Below are positions 47,601 to 59,249 of a stretch of DNA of 64,000 bases, in pieces. Source of the DNA: Ophiosphaerella korrae (lineage: Eukaryota > Ascomycota > Dothideomycetes > Pleosporales > Phaeosphaeriaceae). The first letter of the stretch is position 1, and every line of letters starts with the position of its first letter. The position numbers and the translations under genes are program-made. Location of the stretch: contig JALNQF010000195.1 of NCBI GenBank assembly GCA_028456385.1, positions 1-64,000 on the forward strand, in the 5' to 3' direction. The notes under the pieces were generated by a model. It did not search any database, had not been told where the DNA came from, and was given only the letters and a program-made list of their open reading frames with translations.

Positions 47601-50600
47601 TCACTCTTCTACCAGAATGTCCTGCGGCTTCGGCTTGACGCTGCTCTTGCTGCTTTTCTTGGAGATACTCATGAAACTCAACCGCTTCTTCACACTGTCT
47701 TTCTTGCTCGTCTCACTCTTCCCACTTTTACTGGTCTCGGGCCGCTTACTTAGGCTGGGAGTTCGTCCAAGACTGGTTTTACTCAGGTTCAAGTGGCTTC
47801 CGTTGTTGGCTGAGGAGAAAACAGGTAATGCTTCGGGTGCTGGAGACATGGGAGTAGCCGGTGCTGTATGGAGGAAGTTGAGGCTAAGGCGATGGCGGTT
47901 GATTTCCTTGCTGGCGCTCCGTGTTGATGTTGAGATAGATGACGCGTCATAGTCATCCACTAACCGTTTATCAGCTTTAGTTTCTTTGTCCTTGTCCTTA
48001 TCCTTGTCTGCGTCGCCCATGAGAACCCCTTTAGTGAGGAAAGCAAGGCTTAGTCTCTTCTTGTCTTGTCGAGTGGGTCTCCCGTTGGAAAGTGGTGAGG
48101 CCACTCTAGTCCCATTTACTTGTTGATCATCAGGTGTTGGACTTGCTACTTGAGAGCGAGAAGCTGCTGAAGCTAACCATGAGCCTGTTGGTGAACGCAT
48201 GATTGGTGCCATATTGAGCGGCGTCAAAACAATTAGCTCCCTATAAAATGCTGCTTCAAAACCTTTACAGAAATTAGCTCGACTTCCATCAAAATGTGCT
48301 TATGAACATACGTTGCGAAAGGTCTGCTTTGGTGGCTTGTTGAGCAGGTCGAACATACAATGCCAAACAACGTCGAATGACTAGCGCGTAATCGACCAGT
48401 GAAACGCGCAAAGCATTCTGGAGCGGGTTTTCGTTATTCGGGGCACCGGATGGCTCTTCGTTCTCTTCCTCATCTTGCGGCGAAGGGAGAAGTTCGTGAT
48501 AGCTCGCCACGCAGGTGGTATTCGCCGTGTCGACAGCATACATCAATTCCTGAGTAAGGCTGTTGAATGCTGTGTCATCTCCATCCACAATCTTTTTCTC
48601 CATTGCGATGAGTTCAACAGTCTTCCGCGAAGTGCGTTCAATAGCGGCTTGAAGAGGTGTGAGCGTGACATTCCCAACAGCTACAATTTCTGTTCGTCGC
48701 AGAATTGTAGGGAACGTTTCAGCGGTAGTATAGACAGTTTTCTCAATGGCAGGCTCACTCTGGTTCGGATTGGATGGCACACGGCGCGAAGCTGACGTAA
48801 AGTGAGATGGTCGAGACAATAGGTAGTAGTCTCGAACTGATTGTGACACCTTGGCTCGTTGATAGATTGGATGAGTGAGGTCTTTTTGCGGGCTGACGGG
48901 GAAGATTTGTAAATATTGACCCTCCAAATCTTGCTCAGCGCCGGGGTTGAGTACTTGCGCAGAGGGGTGTTGCTGTTGCATACGATCTGTAAACGAGGCA
49001 AGGCGATCAGTTGCTGAACCTTCGAAAATAAACTGTTTGTCACGCAGCCCAGCGGGAAATCCAAGACCTCTGTACACTACCCGGAAGTATCGTGGGTTGG
49101 CGCGCTCGCCTTTTGCGATGCCTTCGTGAATCTTTGCCATAGCGTGCTGTGTCCGAGCTAATTTGGCGAAGTCAAAAACGTTATGCTCATATTGCGTTGC
49201 CAGTTCGGTATAAGCACTCAGCGCATTGTCCCACGACTGTCCGTTTTCGTAGTGTTCGATCATTTGAAAGTATAGTTGCTCTTTGCGTTCAAATGCGGTC
49301 TGTGGTGGGAAACTGGGATCGGTCAAGGGGTCCACAGTAAAGTTGGGATCCCACTCGTATAATTCGGCATGAAGGCGAAGAGCGAGGCCAGCTTCAGTGA
49401 AATTGTGCGCATCCGCTTGGAGCCCTACTAGCTGATGAACGTAGCGAATGTAAATGTCTTCCTTTTGCATATCTTTCAAGAACTCCATGAGGTGTAATGT
49501 GTCCATGATGTGGAATATCTCGCCAGTAGCTTCGGTGCTGTGCACAGCAACGAGGAGATCGAGCAATTCGTCAATGGTAGCAATTAGATTCTTGAGTGCC
49601 GCTAGTATTGGCTCTTCAGGATCCTGTGCGAGGGGCTCAAACAGCTCAACAAGCTCTTGTATAAAGTGTTTCTGCAGGACAGCTTCTGTTAGATGCTTAC
49701 TCTTGAAGAGGTGGTCTAGGCAATCAATCATCTCAGCCTGTATTAGAGCAAGGTCTTCGCTCAGTGTCCACTCGCTGAGGATCATGGTTTGCAGAACCTC
49801 AATTGCGACACTACGTAGACCTTCGTGTACACTGAGGCACAGCTCTACAATTGGCGCCACGAGGCCCGGGACATACTGCACTTGAAAGCCACCCATCTTC
49901 TCAAGCCCGTATCGGTTCTTATCTTCGAGACTGGTCTCCCATCCTATGGCTTCCCAACCTCGTTGAAGCAGATCTGCACCATGCTCTCGAACATCTCCCG
50001 CAATTTTCCACACAGCCCGTCGCTTCTGTTCTGGGAAGGTTTCCAACGCGAGAGCGTCACTTCCAACAAGTTTTAGAAGCGCATCGAAGAAAGCGCGCCA
50101 TAGCTCTGTGTTGAATGAATCAGCCTCATCCGGCAGAGGGAGAAACGAGTCAACGAGAATGTTGAATAGTTTTTCCAAAGCCCGCATAGTAGCCTTGTGG
50201 TTGTAAATATGCACGCTCAGCCATGCACTAGGGTAGGCTTCGCATTCAAGAATCGAAATGTAGACCTGCAAGACAGAGAACAAGAATTCTGGTGTATCCT
50301 GACTTGATTTGTCGAGGTGGACGAGCGCAGGTAAGTTAGACATTGCCGCAAGGACTGCGGATATCTCGGCCAGGGCCTCGTCAAAGGTTGACTCAGTAGT
50401 GGCGGGTCGTGATTGGAACGGATATGTGGTTGGAAACAATAGTGAAAGCGTCTTCTTAGCTGGCCGAGGGGTGGCTTGTATCGCGCGATATGAATGCACA
50501 AGCTTGGACATGTATTCGCACGCCTCTTGGCCAAGCTCTTCCACTTGTGATGCAACTACAGAGCAGCAAAGACGCACTTGGTCTTTCCACTGATCAGTAA

Positions 50601-53600
50601 CATTCTCAACCTTGCCCCAATACGGAGCTAGCCACTTTGCAGTGTTGACTAGAATAAGTTGACGAACTTCTGGTGTGCGGAATATGTCAAGGTCGGAAAG
50701 ATGGTGGATTAGTAGCAGCTTGTAGAGGATAAGCTTGCCTTGGACTTTGGCACATGACTCAATGAAGCTCTCAGCGAGCTTGAATACGTCCATTGCGGAC
50801 ATGCAACCGTCAAGCTCTGGTAGCCAGGAATGAAAATTTTGCACCAGAAGAGTCTTGGTGCCTATTAGAACCGGTGAGGGATTCTTCATCAGATCTTCTA
50901 GCGATGTGAAAAGCATCTTAACCTCTTTGCTGAACTGGGCGCGGCCTTTGATACCGATGCTCTCCTCTTTCGCCTTTTGCTTCTCGCGGGCGTTGACTAA
51001 GAACTTCATGATGAGTTTACCAACCTTGAAAGTTGCTCTCAATCTCCGGGAGAACTCAGGATCGGTAGGCTTGGCTAGTAATCGACTGTAGCTTGAGATC
51101 AAGCATGATGTGCTTAGCGAGTGGAAGACTTTTGAACGCGCATATTGGTCTACCAAGGGCTGGAGGTTGAATCGGCGATCATAGACAATACCAAAGACAA
51201 TGACAAGAGCACTGAAGACTAGATCCTCGTACTCGTCACTTCCCGCATAGTGGCTCTGGATGGCGAATAGTGCATCAAAGACTTCGTCGAGCAGTTTGAC
51301 TATCTCTATTTCGGGAACGAAATTGAAACGCCGAAGAAGTCCTACAAGTTCACCGGGTGGCTGGTCTTGCCATTTGATGAGGCCTAGAATGGTTGGATCT
51401 TGTGAGTACTTTGTACTGCAAAGAAAAGTCTTTAGATGCACAGCGGCCATTGGACCCATGACGTTTTCGTCCTTCCTTCTTACGCTCCATGGCAACCCAA
51501 GGTAAGCGCCTTTTCCGGCGATCATACCTGAGGTATATTCGTCATAGCGGTATAATGTCAATGCATGGTCACCATCGCGAGTAAATGCGTCCTGGTTCCA
51601 GAGTGGCATCCAGCATAGCGCAAAAGGAAAACCTGGCGCATCTGCAACACTCATTACTAGATGCGATCCAGGTACGTCTTGAGGGTCAATGGCAAGCCGT
51701 ATTGTGGAGTTCCAGCCCTCACCCCTCTCTACCGCTGTTGTGCGCCATGCGGTGTGTCCAGCACTATTGGCGGAGGGGTAAATGCATCCTTCTATACGTT
51801 GTCCAGAGCTCTTGCGGACCTCGATAGTGAGCTGCAGGTTAGTCATTGAGGATGATTGCACCAATGGCACAGTTCCTGTCTTGGGGTGAGCCAAAAATGC
51901 ATTTCGTGGGAGGAAAGGCTCCGCCAAGGTCAAATAAATGTCGCTTCGTGCCTTTGTGGGAGCACCTGAAAATCCTATCTTCTTCGTTTGTTTGATGTTG
52001 TGGAGCAAGGTCGGCGTTTTTTCGATGAGGCTTTCAGCATCAGGATTTGCAAAGGCCTTGAGGTGGACTGTAATCTGGCTGATGGGCGCGTTCTGCTTAT
52101 ATTTTCCACTGGGGCTTGGGTAGACATCAATCAACAAGTCATCCCATTCCACTTCGTCCTTGGCTATCTCATCAAATGATGTTGCTGTGGTCCACATAGT
52201 GATTGTTTGGTCCGTTTCAACCTCGTTTCGCATGATTTGATTCACGTGCAATACGCCGACCGCTATCGCCCTCTTCAACGTCTTTTGATCTTTGGACTGG
52301 GTTCTCGGCCTCGTAGATGCAGAATCTGGGCGATCATCAGAGTTTTGCGATCGAGTGAGATCGGAGCTTGTTAGGCGGGGGCTCGAGGAAAAATCTGCGT
52401 TTCTAGAGGCAGTTGATTCTTTTCGTTTTGAGCCAAACATGACACTGCGCCTTCCGCCCTTGATACTTCCATACTGGGATGGCTGTAGGCCTGGACCGTT
52501 GAGTGAAATGCCATCTTTGTGGGCAGCTGACTTCTCCCCAGCAGTCGCTGAGCGCAAAGGCTCGTTCGTCATGAGCCTGAAAACCAAGTACAGCATTGAA
52601 CCAGATCCAGCGCCCTCGCCTATATCAGTCGAACTAAGGTCAATAAGCAGCGATCGCAATTTGTCCCCAGCCAAGGGAACTGGAGACCCATCTCGCGAGG
52701 TAAGGTCGAAAGAGTATGCCTCGGATATGGGCTGTGGAGCAGCACCTGGTGTCTTGAGACACAAATGCATGCTCACTTGTGCAGCGCCTGGCACAACGTC
52801 ACCCACGACATGTCTGAGGCTTACGAACAGATGATGGAGGTTGTGTTCGTCAATATGGGGGGTGGGTTTGCTCTCCAGCAAGCTCATCATAGACTGCAGC
52901 TTGGTGATTTCAATAGCTGAGTCATCTCCGGTCATTATGCGGCCGCGCTGCGAGGGGTTTCGCACAATCACGTCTCCAGACAGCATCTTGTTGCCTGCCA
53001 CCAGGTTCCATACTGTGGCCTCGCGCACCTTTTCTAGCTCTTTTGCGGTAAGGACCTTGTGCAATAGTTGTCTGCGCGCCGTGTCCAGGCGGTTGACCAG
53101 AGTGGACATTTTGTCCAGCGAGCTGTACTTTTGTGCTAGCAACAGCTCGTGTACCTTTGTCGAGTGCCATTCTCGCAGACACGATGCAATCTCGTCGACC
53201 AGGGGCTCCTGGGCCGATGTTGGGGTCTCATCTCCAATCTTGAGCATGGGAACGGGGGCGGGTGGTCGCGGTGCGTTGGGGTCTGATATGGGTGACAACG
53301 GGAGCATCAGCGACTGGAGGTGGTCTTCGCGGGCGGTCCATTGCGAGGCATGGCTGCCGGCTCGCTTCCTAGTCGACCTGGGACGCGAGAGGGGGCGGGA
53401 GGCGGACGAGGGTAGGGCAGAGACAACATCGTTCTTGGAGGCTCTGCGCGCCAAGGGGCCTTTTGGTGTGGGCGAAGTCGCACGGGTGCTTTCGGTGGGT
53501 GTGACGATGCCGTTGGTGGTTGGGTTCGGGTTGGGGTGTGTGGCCTGGTCGTAAGCGTCGCTCTTGCGCTCGCCCAGCACCTCGCGCACCTCGACGCAGG

Positions 53601-53844
53601 CACGAGGGAAGATGCCCGAAAAGACGCGTGCCTCGAGCGTCTGGCCCTTGACGCTGGTCAGACCAGCCAGCAGCGAGGGTGGCGCAACCAGATATCCACG
53701 ATACCAGGCGCCATCGGCTCCCCCCTGCTCGATGATGTACAGCTCGTCGCCAATTTCAAGCGGTAGGTCGGCGGGCGACGAGGGCTGGAAGGGATATATG
53801 CATATTGCAAAGGCGATGCGCGGGAGTGGCCTCCAGCTCGGCAT
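47601..53844 (-). CDS. DOCK-family Rho/Rac guanine nucleotide exchange factor
   Basis: Two exons, 53844-48312 and 48262-47601, are joined by a 49-bp intron at 48263-48311 and encode about 2,064 residues. The start MPSWRPLPRIAFAICIYPFQ leads into an SH3 domain (LPLEIGDELYIIEQGG...AWYRGYLV). A C2-like DHR-1 region follows near the middle of the N-terminal half (DVYPSPSGKYKQNAP onward). The C-terminal part is the DHR-2 exchange domain (ALRLHAELYEWDP, YFRVVYRG, ending FEAAFYRELIVL). A Ser/Lys-rich tail follows. DOCK proteins with an SH3 domain activate Rac-type GTPases with an ELMO partner and control polarised growth and the actin cytoskeleton. An upstream in-frame ATG at 53940 would add 32 unremarkable residues; I prefer 53844. 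Confidence 0.92.
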
Positions 53845-54744
53845 GGCCCCAGACGTGTCTGTCGTGCTATCGTCGAGACGGTCGGCGAGCGGGCATGACG
53901 AGCGCGAATTAGCTCTGATGGTGTTGCTGCCCTGCCGCAACCCCTAAATGCCTTTCCCCAAACTTTAAGTGGGGCACGTGTGTACGAGCGTAATGGGCAG
54001 CTATCGAGTCAGGAGTGCGTGGAGTGCGCTGTGTCCAGTAGCTGTTGCGTATCGATGGGGGAATTGGCACTACTCAAAGTCGTCGATAGTTGATATTCAT
54101 CTAAAGGATAGGCATGTTGCCGGTATGTGATCCGCACGCGCATCCAGGTAATGTTCCTGCAGTTTCGTGCACAGACAACAACCGCAGCTTCACCACCCAA
54201 GACTGCATTGCAGTGCATTATGCAAATCGGTCCGACTGGCACCAGCCAAGCTGGCCAGCATTGATTGGTTGATACCCGCACCCGACAATGGCTTTGTCGA
54301 ACATTCTTCAGCCTCCATTCTTCATTCTTTCCATGGTTTTGATGCCGACATGCACATGGCCTGTCTTCCCACGCTTCCTCCCTTCAACATTACCTAATTT
54401 CCTTTGGTTGGCGCTATGCCTAATCCGGTCCCCCACCATTGAGCCCACCTCCCTACATCACCACAGCTACACTCGCTCAATTGCTCTCACATATTCAATG
54501 CTCATTCAGCCAACCTGCCTAACGTGTTGCTCTGGCTGAGGCTACCTACCTGATGTATTGGATTTTGTGGGCCAATCCTCTCAAACCTGCTCATCGTAAC
54601 GCCACTCTTCTCACCTGTATAATAAGGTACTCGCACTCATTATGGCATCTGTAGTGCGGCGGCCGCATCTCCTAGTGCACATACAACAGTTTTAGCCAGA
54701 ATAATCGCCATCTTCGCCCTTCTAGCGTGCATCTATTAGACACC
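53845..54744. promoter_or_regulatory. Divergent promoter region between DOCK gene and copper transporter
   Basis: About 900 bp separate the start of the DOCK gene (-) from the start of the Ctr gene (+). CT-rich stretches before 54,745 fit a fungal promoter. I looked for a TTTGCTC-type copper-response site and found no exact copy that I can vouch for. Confidence 0.45.
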
Positions 54745-55451
54745 ATGAACATGAACACGAACATGAACATGTCAGCACCATCACCAGGGGGAATGTCGTC
54801 AACCTTCTCAGCAAGCACCCGCGTTACATTATGGTTCACGGCCTGGACGACTGCTTCACCATTGACTTACGTCCTAACTATACTCTTTCTTTTCTCCCTG
54901 GGCTTACTCAATCGCTTCTTCAGCGCACTCAAGACTCAGCTAGAATGGAGATGGAACCAGCCCCACAAGACCTTCGACAAGTCCGCCTACTCTCGAGACA
55001 GCAAAAGAGAATCTGGTCGTAGTATTAAAAGCCACGCGCGACAATGGAGTCGCGTGTTGCAGTCAGAACCAATTAGGCTGGAAGAATCTAAAGGACAAGA
55101 AACGGAACCATTAAGTCCAGCTCCACTTCCACAGCATGTAGTGGAAGACGACAGCGAGAAACAAACCCCAGGAAAACAAAGTTTATGGGCAGCCAATTCG
55201 GCATGGAACACCCGAAAACACGGTACCCTTGCGATGATCGAGTTTGTACGGGCCCTCATCGGTTACATACTGTACAGTTGACAATTTCCATGGTTTGTCC
55301 CAGCTAACAATCAACCAGTATGCTAGCCGTAATGACTTACAACGTTGGCATCTTGCTTGCAGTCACTGGAAGCGTGCTGCTCGGCGAATTGGTATTCGGC
55401 AGATACACAAAGGGCTATGCGAACTTAGCTGAAGATGGATGCCATTCATAA
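54745..55451 (+). CDS. Ctr-family copper transporter
   Basis: Two exons, 54745-55271 and 55319-55451, with a 47-bp intron, total 660 nt and encode 219 residues. The ATG at 54745 opens a Met/Asn repeat, MNMNTNMNM, the kind of Met-rich N-terminus that binds Cu(I) outside the cell. TM1 is PLTYVLTILFLFSLGLLN. A long hydrophilic cytosolic loop follows, then TM2 containing the MxxxM copper-gate motif MLAVM, which is assembled across the splice junction. TM3 is GSVLLGELVFGRY with closely spaced glycines. These are the signatures of the trimeric Ctr high-affinity copper importers. The last exon is easily missed because the unspliced frame stops at 55281. The plasma membrane or the vacuole could be the site; the sequence does not decide. 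Confidence 0.88.
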
Positions 55452-56609
55452 GGTTTGGGCTGTCGACTGATTCTGTTCCATGGGACCAACCTCCAGGCTT
55501 GACGACGGTTCATAACACGAACCAGGCTTCTTCAATAATGCTCCCATATTTATCGAGATATGGAATTACATTTTCTTCTTACTTCACTTTCAAACTAATC
55601 TTCCCTATTCTCCATCAATTGACTGGGCATCTCATGAAGCTATCCTTTGATTAATAGTTGGATACCTTTAGGCTTTTGCGCAGTTCTATAATATCAGACC
55701 TAGTACTATATATTAGTGCAAGTGGTAGGTCAAACTTAGACTCGTGCGCTTTCTTGAACACGGATAGCAGTGTCGCTGTAGCTATGATTATGTTGCGCCA
55801 TGGAAGAGCGGACGCATACATGGAGACAGACCCTATGCAGAGAGTACGGTGCGTGTCTTCAGGCAGGACTTTGAGCGAGTCGAGGTGCACGTGTCAGGCT
55901 TGCACGTGCTCACGCGACCATGGGGTTTGTAGATGGACGTGAATAGGGGTGCAGCTGTGGTATGGTGGCGCTGACGTGGTATGCCACCGCAGATAGGCTT
56001 TCTACCTTGTGCGTCACTTGCCTGAGACCATCTATCGCGAGCATGCAGGCGGACTGCATTCTTCGTTATTGTGTGGGCCTTACTTAATTCAGGTGATGAG
56101 GTACACCTGGAGAAGATGATTTTCTCCGCTCAGGGTCCAAACAACCACTTGAAGCTGTGATGACCGCCACATGGAAAACAATGCGACAAGCACTACGACC
56201 TTGTTACGCGACAAGGATCACGTCCACTCCGTCACCGCTTGAGGCTGTTCTGGGCTATCGTGGCAATGCGAAACTATATTTATGTCTGCGTTGACGATCA
56301 CCGCATGCACGATCACGTCGCGGCCCGTCCCCGACCAGAGAGAAGCCGTGTTTTCCGTGGCATTGGTCACAGAACGCAGCGTGAGACATTAGGTCGGTCC
56401 GAGCTGTGGCTTAGGTGCGTTTGCGGCTTGGGTGGAGACACACAACCCCACAATGCCGTTGTAGAAAGTGGCGGTGTCTGCTGATTGTTATGGAGTGTTT
56501 GCTTTTAAGAAGACCTTGTCCTCCTCTGTAAGTGTTGCTCCAGCCACATTTACTGATACCTGTCCTACAGTGACCCATACCTAGAGTCACTCAACCCCAA
56601 AACCACACC
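55452..56609. other. Intergenic region, no supported gene
   Basis: About 1.1 kb holding the end of the copper transporter transcript and the promoter of the CVNH-LysM gene. Short frames occur on both strands but none shows a domain or a plausible exon structure. The stretch from 55,650 to 55,760 is mildly AT-rich. Confidence 0.5.
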
Positions 56610-57719
56610 ATGTCCAACTACAACAATGGCGGATACCAGCAGCAGGGCGGCTATCCCCCCAACGATGGTCCCAACTACAACAATAGCGGTGGATATGGAC
56701 AACAAGGCCCAGGTGGAGAAGCCAGCTCTTACTATGGAGGTGCACCGACTCAACCATATGGCCAACAGCCAGGTCCCGGAGGCGCTGGATATGGTCAGCA
56801 GCAAAACTTCGGAGCCCCAGGCTACGGTCAAGAACCTCCACAGTACCAACAATATCCCTCAGCTGCTGCGCATTCTTCGAACTCGGGCCGCAACTCGCAC
56901 AATCAGGGACACCAAAACCAGTATAGTGGTGAAGGCGACCCCGAGGGTGACCGTGGCATCATGGGCGGACTGGCTGGTGGAGCAGTAGGAGCATTTGGAG
57001 GGCACGCTCTAGGCGGAAAAGCCGGACACAGCACCTCAGGTACCATCATCGGTGCTGTTGCAGGTGCCTTTGCTGGGCACAAAGCTCAGGATGCGGCGTC
57101 TGATTGGAAGGATAAACGAGACGAGAAGAAGGAGAAGGAGGAGTGGGAGAAGCAACAACAGAAGCTCCAGCAGCAGCCTCCGCCATCACATCACTCTGAC
57201 GAGCAGCGAAACCGCGGTGATTTTGGTGCCAACTTCACAGCTTCCTCGCGAGATATCCGCCTCGATGCACACGGCGATTACAACCTACACGCTCAGTGCC
57301 GCCGACCAGATGGCTCATACCAGTCAAGCACCATCAGCTTGAATCAGATTATTGAGAACGACTCCGGCAGCTTCCGCTGGTCGGGAGGGCAGAGCAATGG
57401 CGTGTCTTCATACACTGTTCAGCAGGGTGACACGCTCCGCACCATTGCAGCCCGCTTCAGTCACTGCTCATTTGAAGAGTTGGCGCGACACAACAATATC
57501 AACAACCCAGACATGATATACCCTGGTCAGAACCTGCAAATCCCAGGCGGAGGAAGCCGTGGCGGAGGCAACTTTGGAGCATCGGCCAGGAACATGCGAC
57601 TTGTTGATGGAGGCCAGAGATTGGAAGGAGAGTTATCGCGTGACGGCGAGTGGCACCTCAGGTCTATTATCCTTGATGAGCGCATCGCGAACAGGAATGG
57701 TTGTCTAGAGTTCGTGTAA
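56610..57719 (+). CDS. CVNH-LysM lectin with N-terminal low-complexity region and glycine zipper
   Basis: A single 369-residue frame. Residues 1-108 are rich in Gly, Gln, Tyr and Asn with repeated YGQQ-like motifs (prion-like low complexity). Residues 117-158 form a glycine zipper (GGLAGGAVGAFGGHALGG and AVAGAFAGH), of the membrane-inserting Rick_17kDa/2TM type. A charged coiled stretch follows at 164-190. Residues 205-258 are the first half of a cyanovirin-N homology domain, 267-312 are a LysM (YTVQQGDTLRTIAARF, then NPDMIYPGQNLQIP), and 321-369 are the second CVNH half. LysM inserted between CVNH halves is the arrangement known from the Magnaporthe CVNH-LysM protein, which binds mannose- and chitin-type glycans. 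There is no signal peptide, so the location is uncertain. Confidence 0.92.
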   Translation: MSNYNNGGYQQQGGYPPNDGPNYNNSGGYGQQGPGGEASSYYGGAPTQPYGQQPGPGGAGYGQQQNFGAPGYGQEPPQYQQYPSAAAHSSNSGRNSHNQGHQNQYSGEGDPEGDRGIMGGLAGGAVGAFGGHALGGKAGHSTSGTIIGAVAGAFAGHKAQDAASDWKDKRDEKKEKEEWEKQQQKLQQQPPPSHHSDEQRNRGDFGANFTASSRDIRLDAHGDYNLHAQCRRPDGSYQSSTISLNQIIENDSGSFRWSGGQSNGVSSYTVQQGDTLRTIAARFSHCSFEELARHNNINNPDMIYPGQNLQIPGGGSRGGGNFGASARNMRLVDGGQRLEGELSRDGEWHLRSIILDERIANRNGCLEFV

Positions 57720-58190
57720 CGTACTCCACGGGCGAGTTGGTCACGATGTCAGGACCACACCAAAACGTGTCGTACCGGGCTACATAGTATATAACACTAT
57801 TCAGAGTCTATTTCTATAACTTTTTTGCACGTTCCTATGTTGTGCCTAGTCTTGTTGCAGTATCTATAGCGCCTTCAAGTCTGTTTACTCCCTTCAGCGC
57901 GTACTTTCAACGCCTTCTTTCTATTGCTACGCGCTGTAAACCGCCTTAGAGTTATTAGCTATACTCATCTATCTACCGTAGAAGTACCCTCCCACCATAT
58001 ACGCTAGTTCATCATTACTACCAATATATGCAATAGACTAGAGGCTTTTCTTAAATTCTAAACACTCCTAAGCCGATGCATATCGACCTTTAGCTCTAAG
58101 TCTCTTGCCATACCTAAAAAATATCATAGGGAAGCTATGAGTTCTTCACATTATTTGTGTTAGAAGAGTATACTACTCATTTAACTTGCG
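57720..58190. other. Spacer with a partly CA-depleted, repeat-like segment
   Basis: From about 57,850 to 58,180 the sequence shows reduced CA and TG, as in lightly RIP-altered repeats, and no coding frame. It lies directly before the truncated membrane-protein fragment. Confidence 0.45.
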
Positions 58191-58595
58191 GTGCATGGTA
58201 AAGAGCACAAAGCCGCTATTATACCTCGACTACTGAGAATCTCACCCACACCTTCACCATCATCATCTACTGCTGCATCTACCCACATAATATCCAACTC
58301 AAAAACGTCAAAACGTCAGCGTGATATCGGTCTCGGAGTAGGACTTGGACTTAGTGTTCCCATTGTCCTGGCCCTTGGCATGGCTCCAGGCATATACTAT
58401 ACAAAACGCCGCCACTTGGAAGGAGTGCCTACTCAAGACGAAGTAGAGCATTCTGAGAAGATGAAACGGTCCCATACCATGATGGTTGAACTGGATGCCC
58501 CTGCGCCTGAGCTACAAGCTGGCCGTACTGATGTGGAGCTCCCCTCTGAAGGTGATACTGTCGGAAGCCCTGTTGCGACTCCAAGCTTGAAGTAA
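58191..58595 (+). pseudogene. C-terminal fragment of a Ser/Thr-rich single-pass membrane protein
   Basis: The open frame begins without an ATG and continues from a Ser/Thr-rich segment into KRQRDIGLGVGLGLSVPIVL, a membrane span of the type ending many fungal cell-surface sensors (Mid2-like). A basic stop-transfer (TKRRH) and an acidic cytosolic tail ending VGSPVATPSLK follow. The N-terminal exons expected for such a protein are absent. Just upstream is repeat-like sequence, so the gene appears truncated. The alternative is a real 3' exon whose upstream exons I failed to recognise. Confidence 0.5.
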
Positions 58596-59249
58596 ATTGC
58601 GTACGGAAATAACCAGGATCCTTGATGTTGAAGGCGGGGTTAGAACGTTGGAACCTGAGGTTGGCCTCCGCCAGCCCATGTCAATGTGATTGAAAGTGGT
58701 ATGAGAACGTACTTCCTATTTGACTGATTTATTGACGGTTAAACATAATGTACACCTGTAATCCTTTGTGTTGTCAATGGTCCTCAAGTTCCCCTTCATA
58801 CCAATTAAACTTGATAATCGACCGCGATAACTTCAATCATAGCAGCATGATTGTTATCATTACTAAATCAAAGAATGTGCTCGGTGGTGTATGAAAACAC
58901 AGAATTGAAGCAAAGCCGATCATCAACGACAAATGGGTCACAGAACATCAACACGCGGTGAGTTTTCAGGCACCAACATAAGCGTGCCCTAATCAACTCA
59001 CTTATGCCAGCCCGCACGCAGCGCTGTCGCCTAGACTAGCCTATTACATCAAGAGCTCGGCTCCACTCCTGCGCTTGCCGCATTGGCGCAGAGCACGCAT
59101 ATAGGCAGCGCAGTGGGGCCTGACTAGTGCCGTCTTCAGTCCGGATCTGAGGATGGTGTATAAAGCTATCAATCTTGCATGTTCCTTGATCAAGTCCCAA
59201 TTGCAACCTCAAATCTGCCTGACAAAATCTTCATACATTACTGCCTACC
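58596..59249. promoter_or_regulatory. Intergenic region upstream of the DUF4246 gene
   Basis: Composition is normal and no gene is seen. It contains the promoter of the gene starting at 59250. A TATA-like tggtgtataaagc lies at about 59,155-59,167, 80-95 bp before the start codon. Confidence 0.5.

Noticed and set aside
55651..55942. Opposed frames of 79-94 codons
   Set aside because: They overlap on both strands and neither shows a domain, a signal peptide or sensible splice sites.
56565..56852. 95-codon minus frame with hydrophobic stretches
   Set aside because: It is antisense to the Gly/Gln-rich N-terminus of the CVNH-LysM gene. The hydrophobicity comes from reading those codons backwards.
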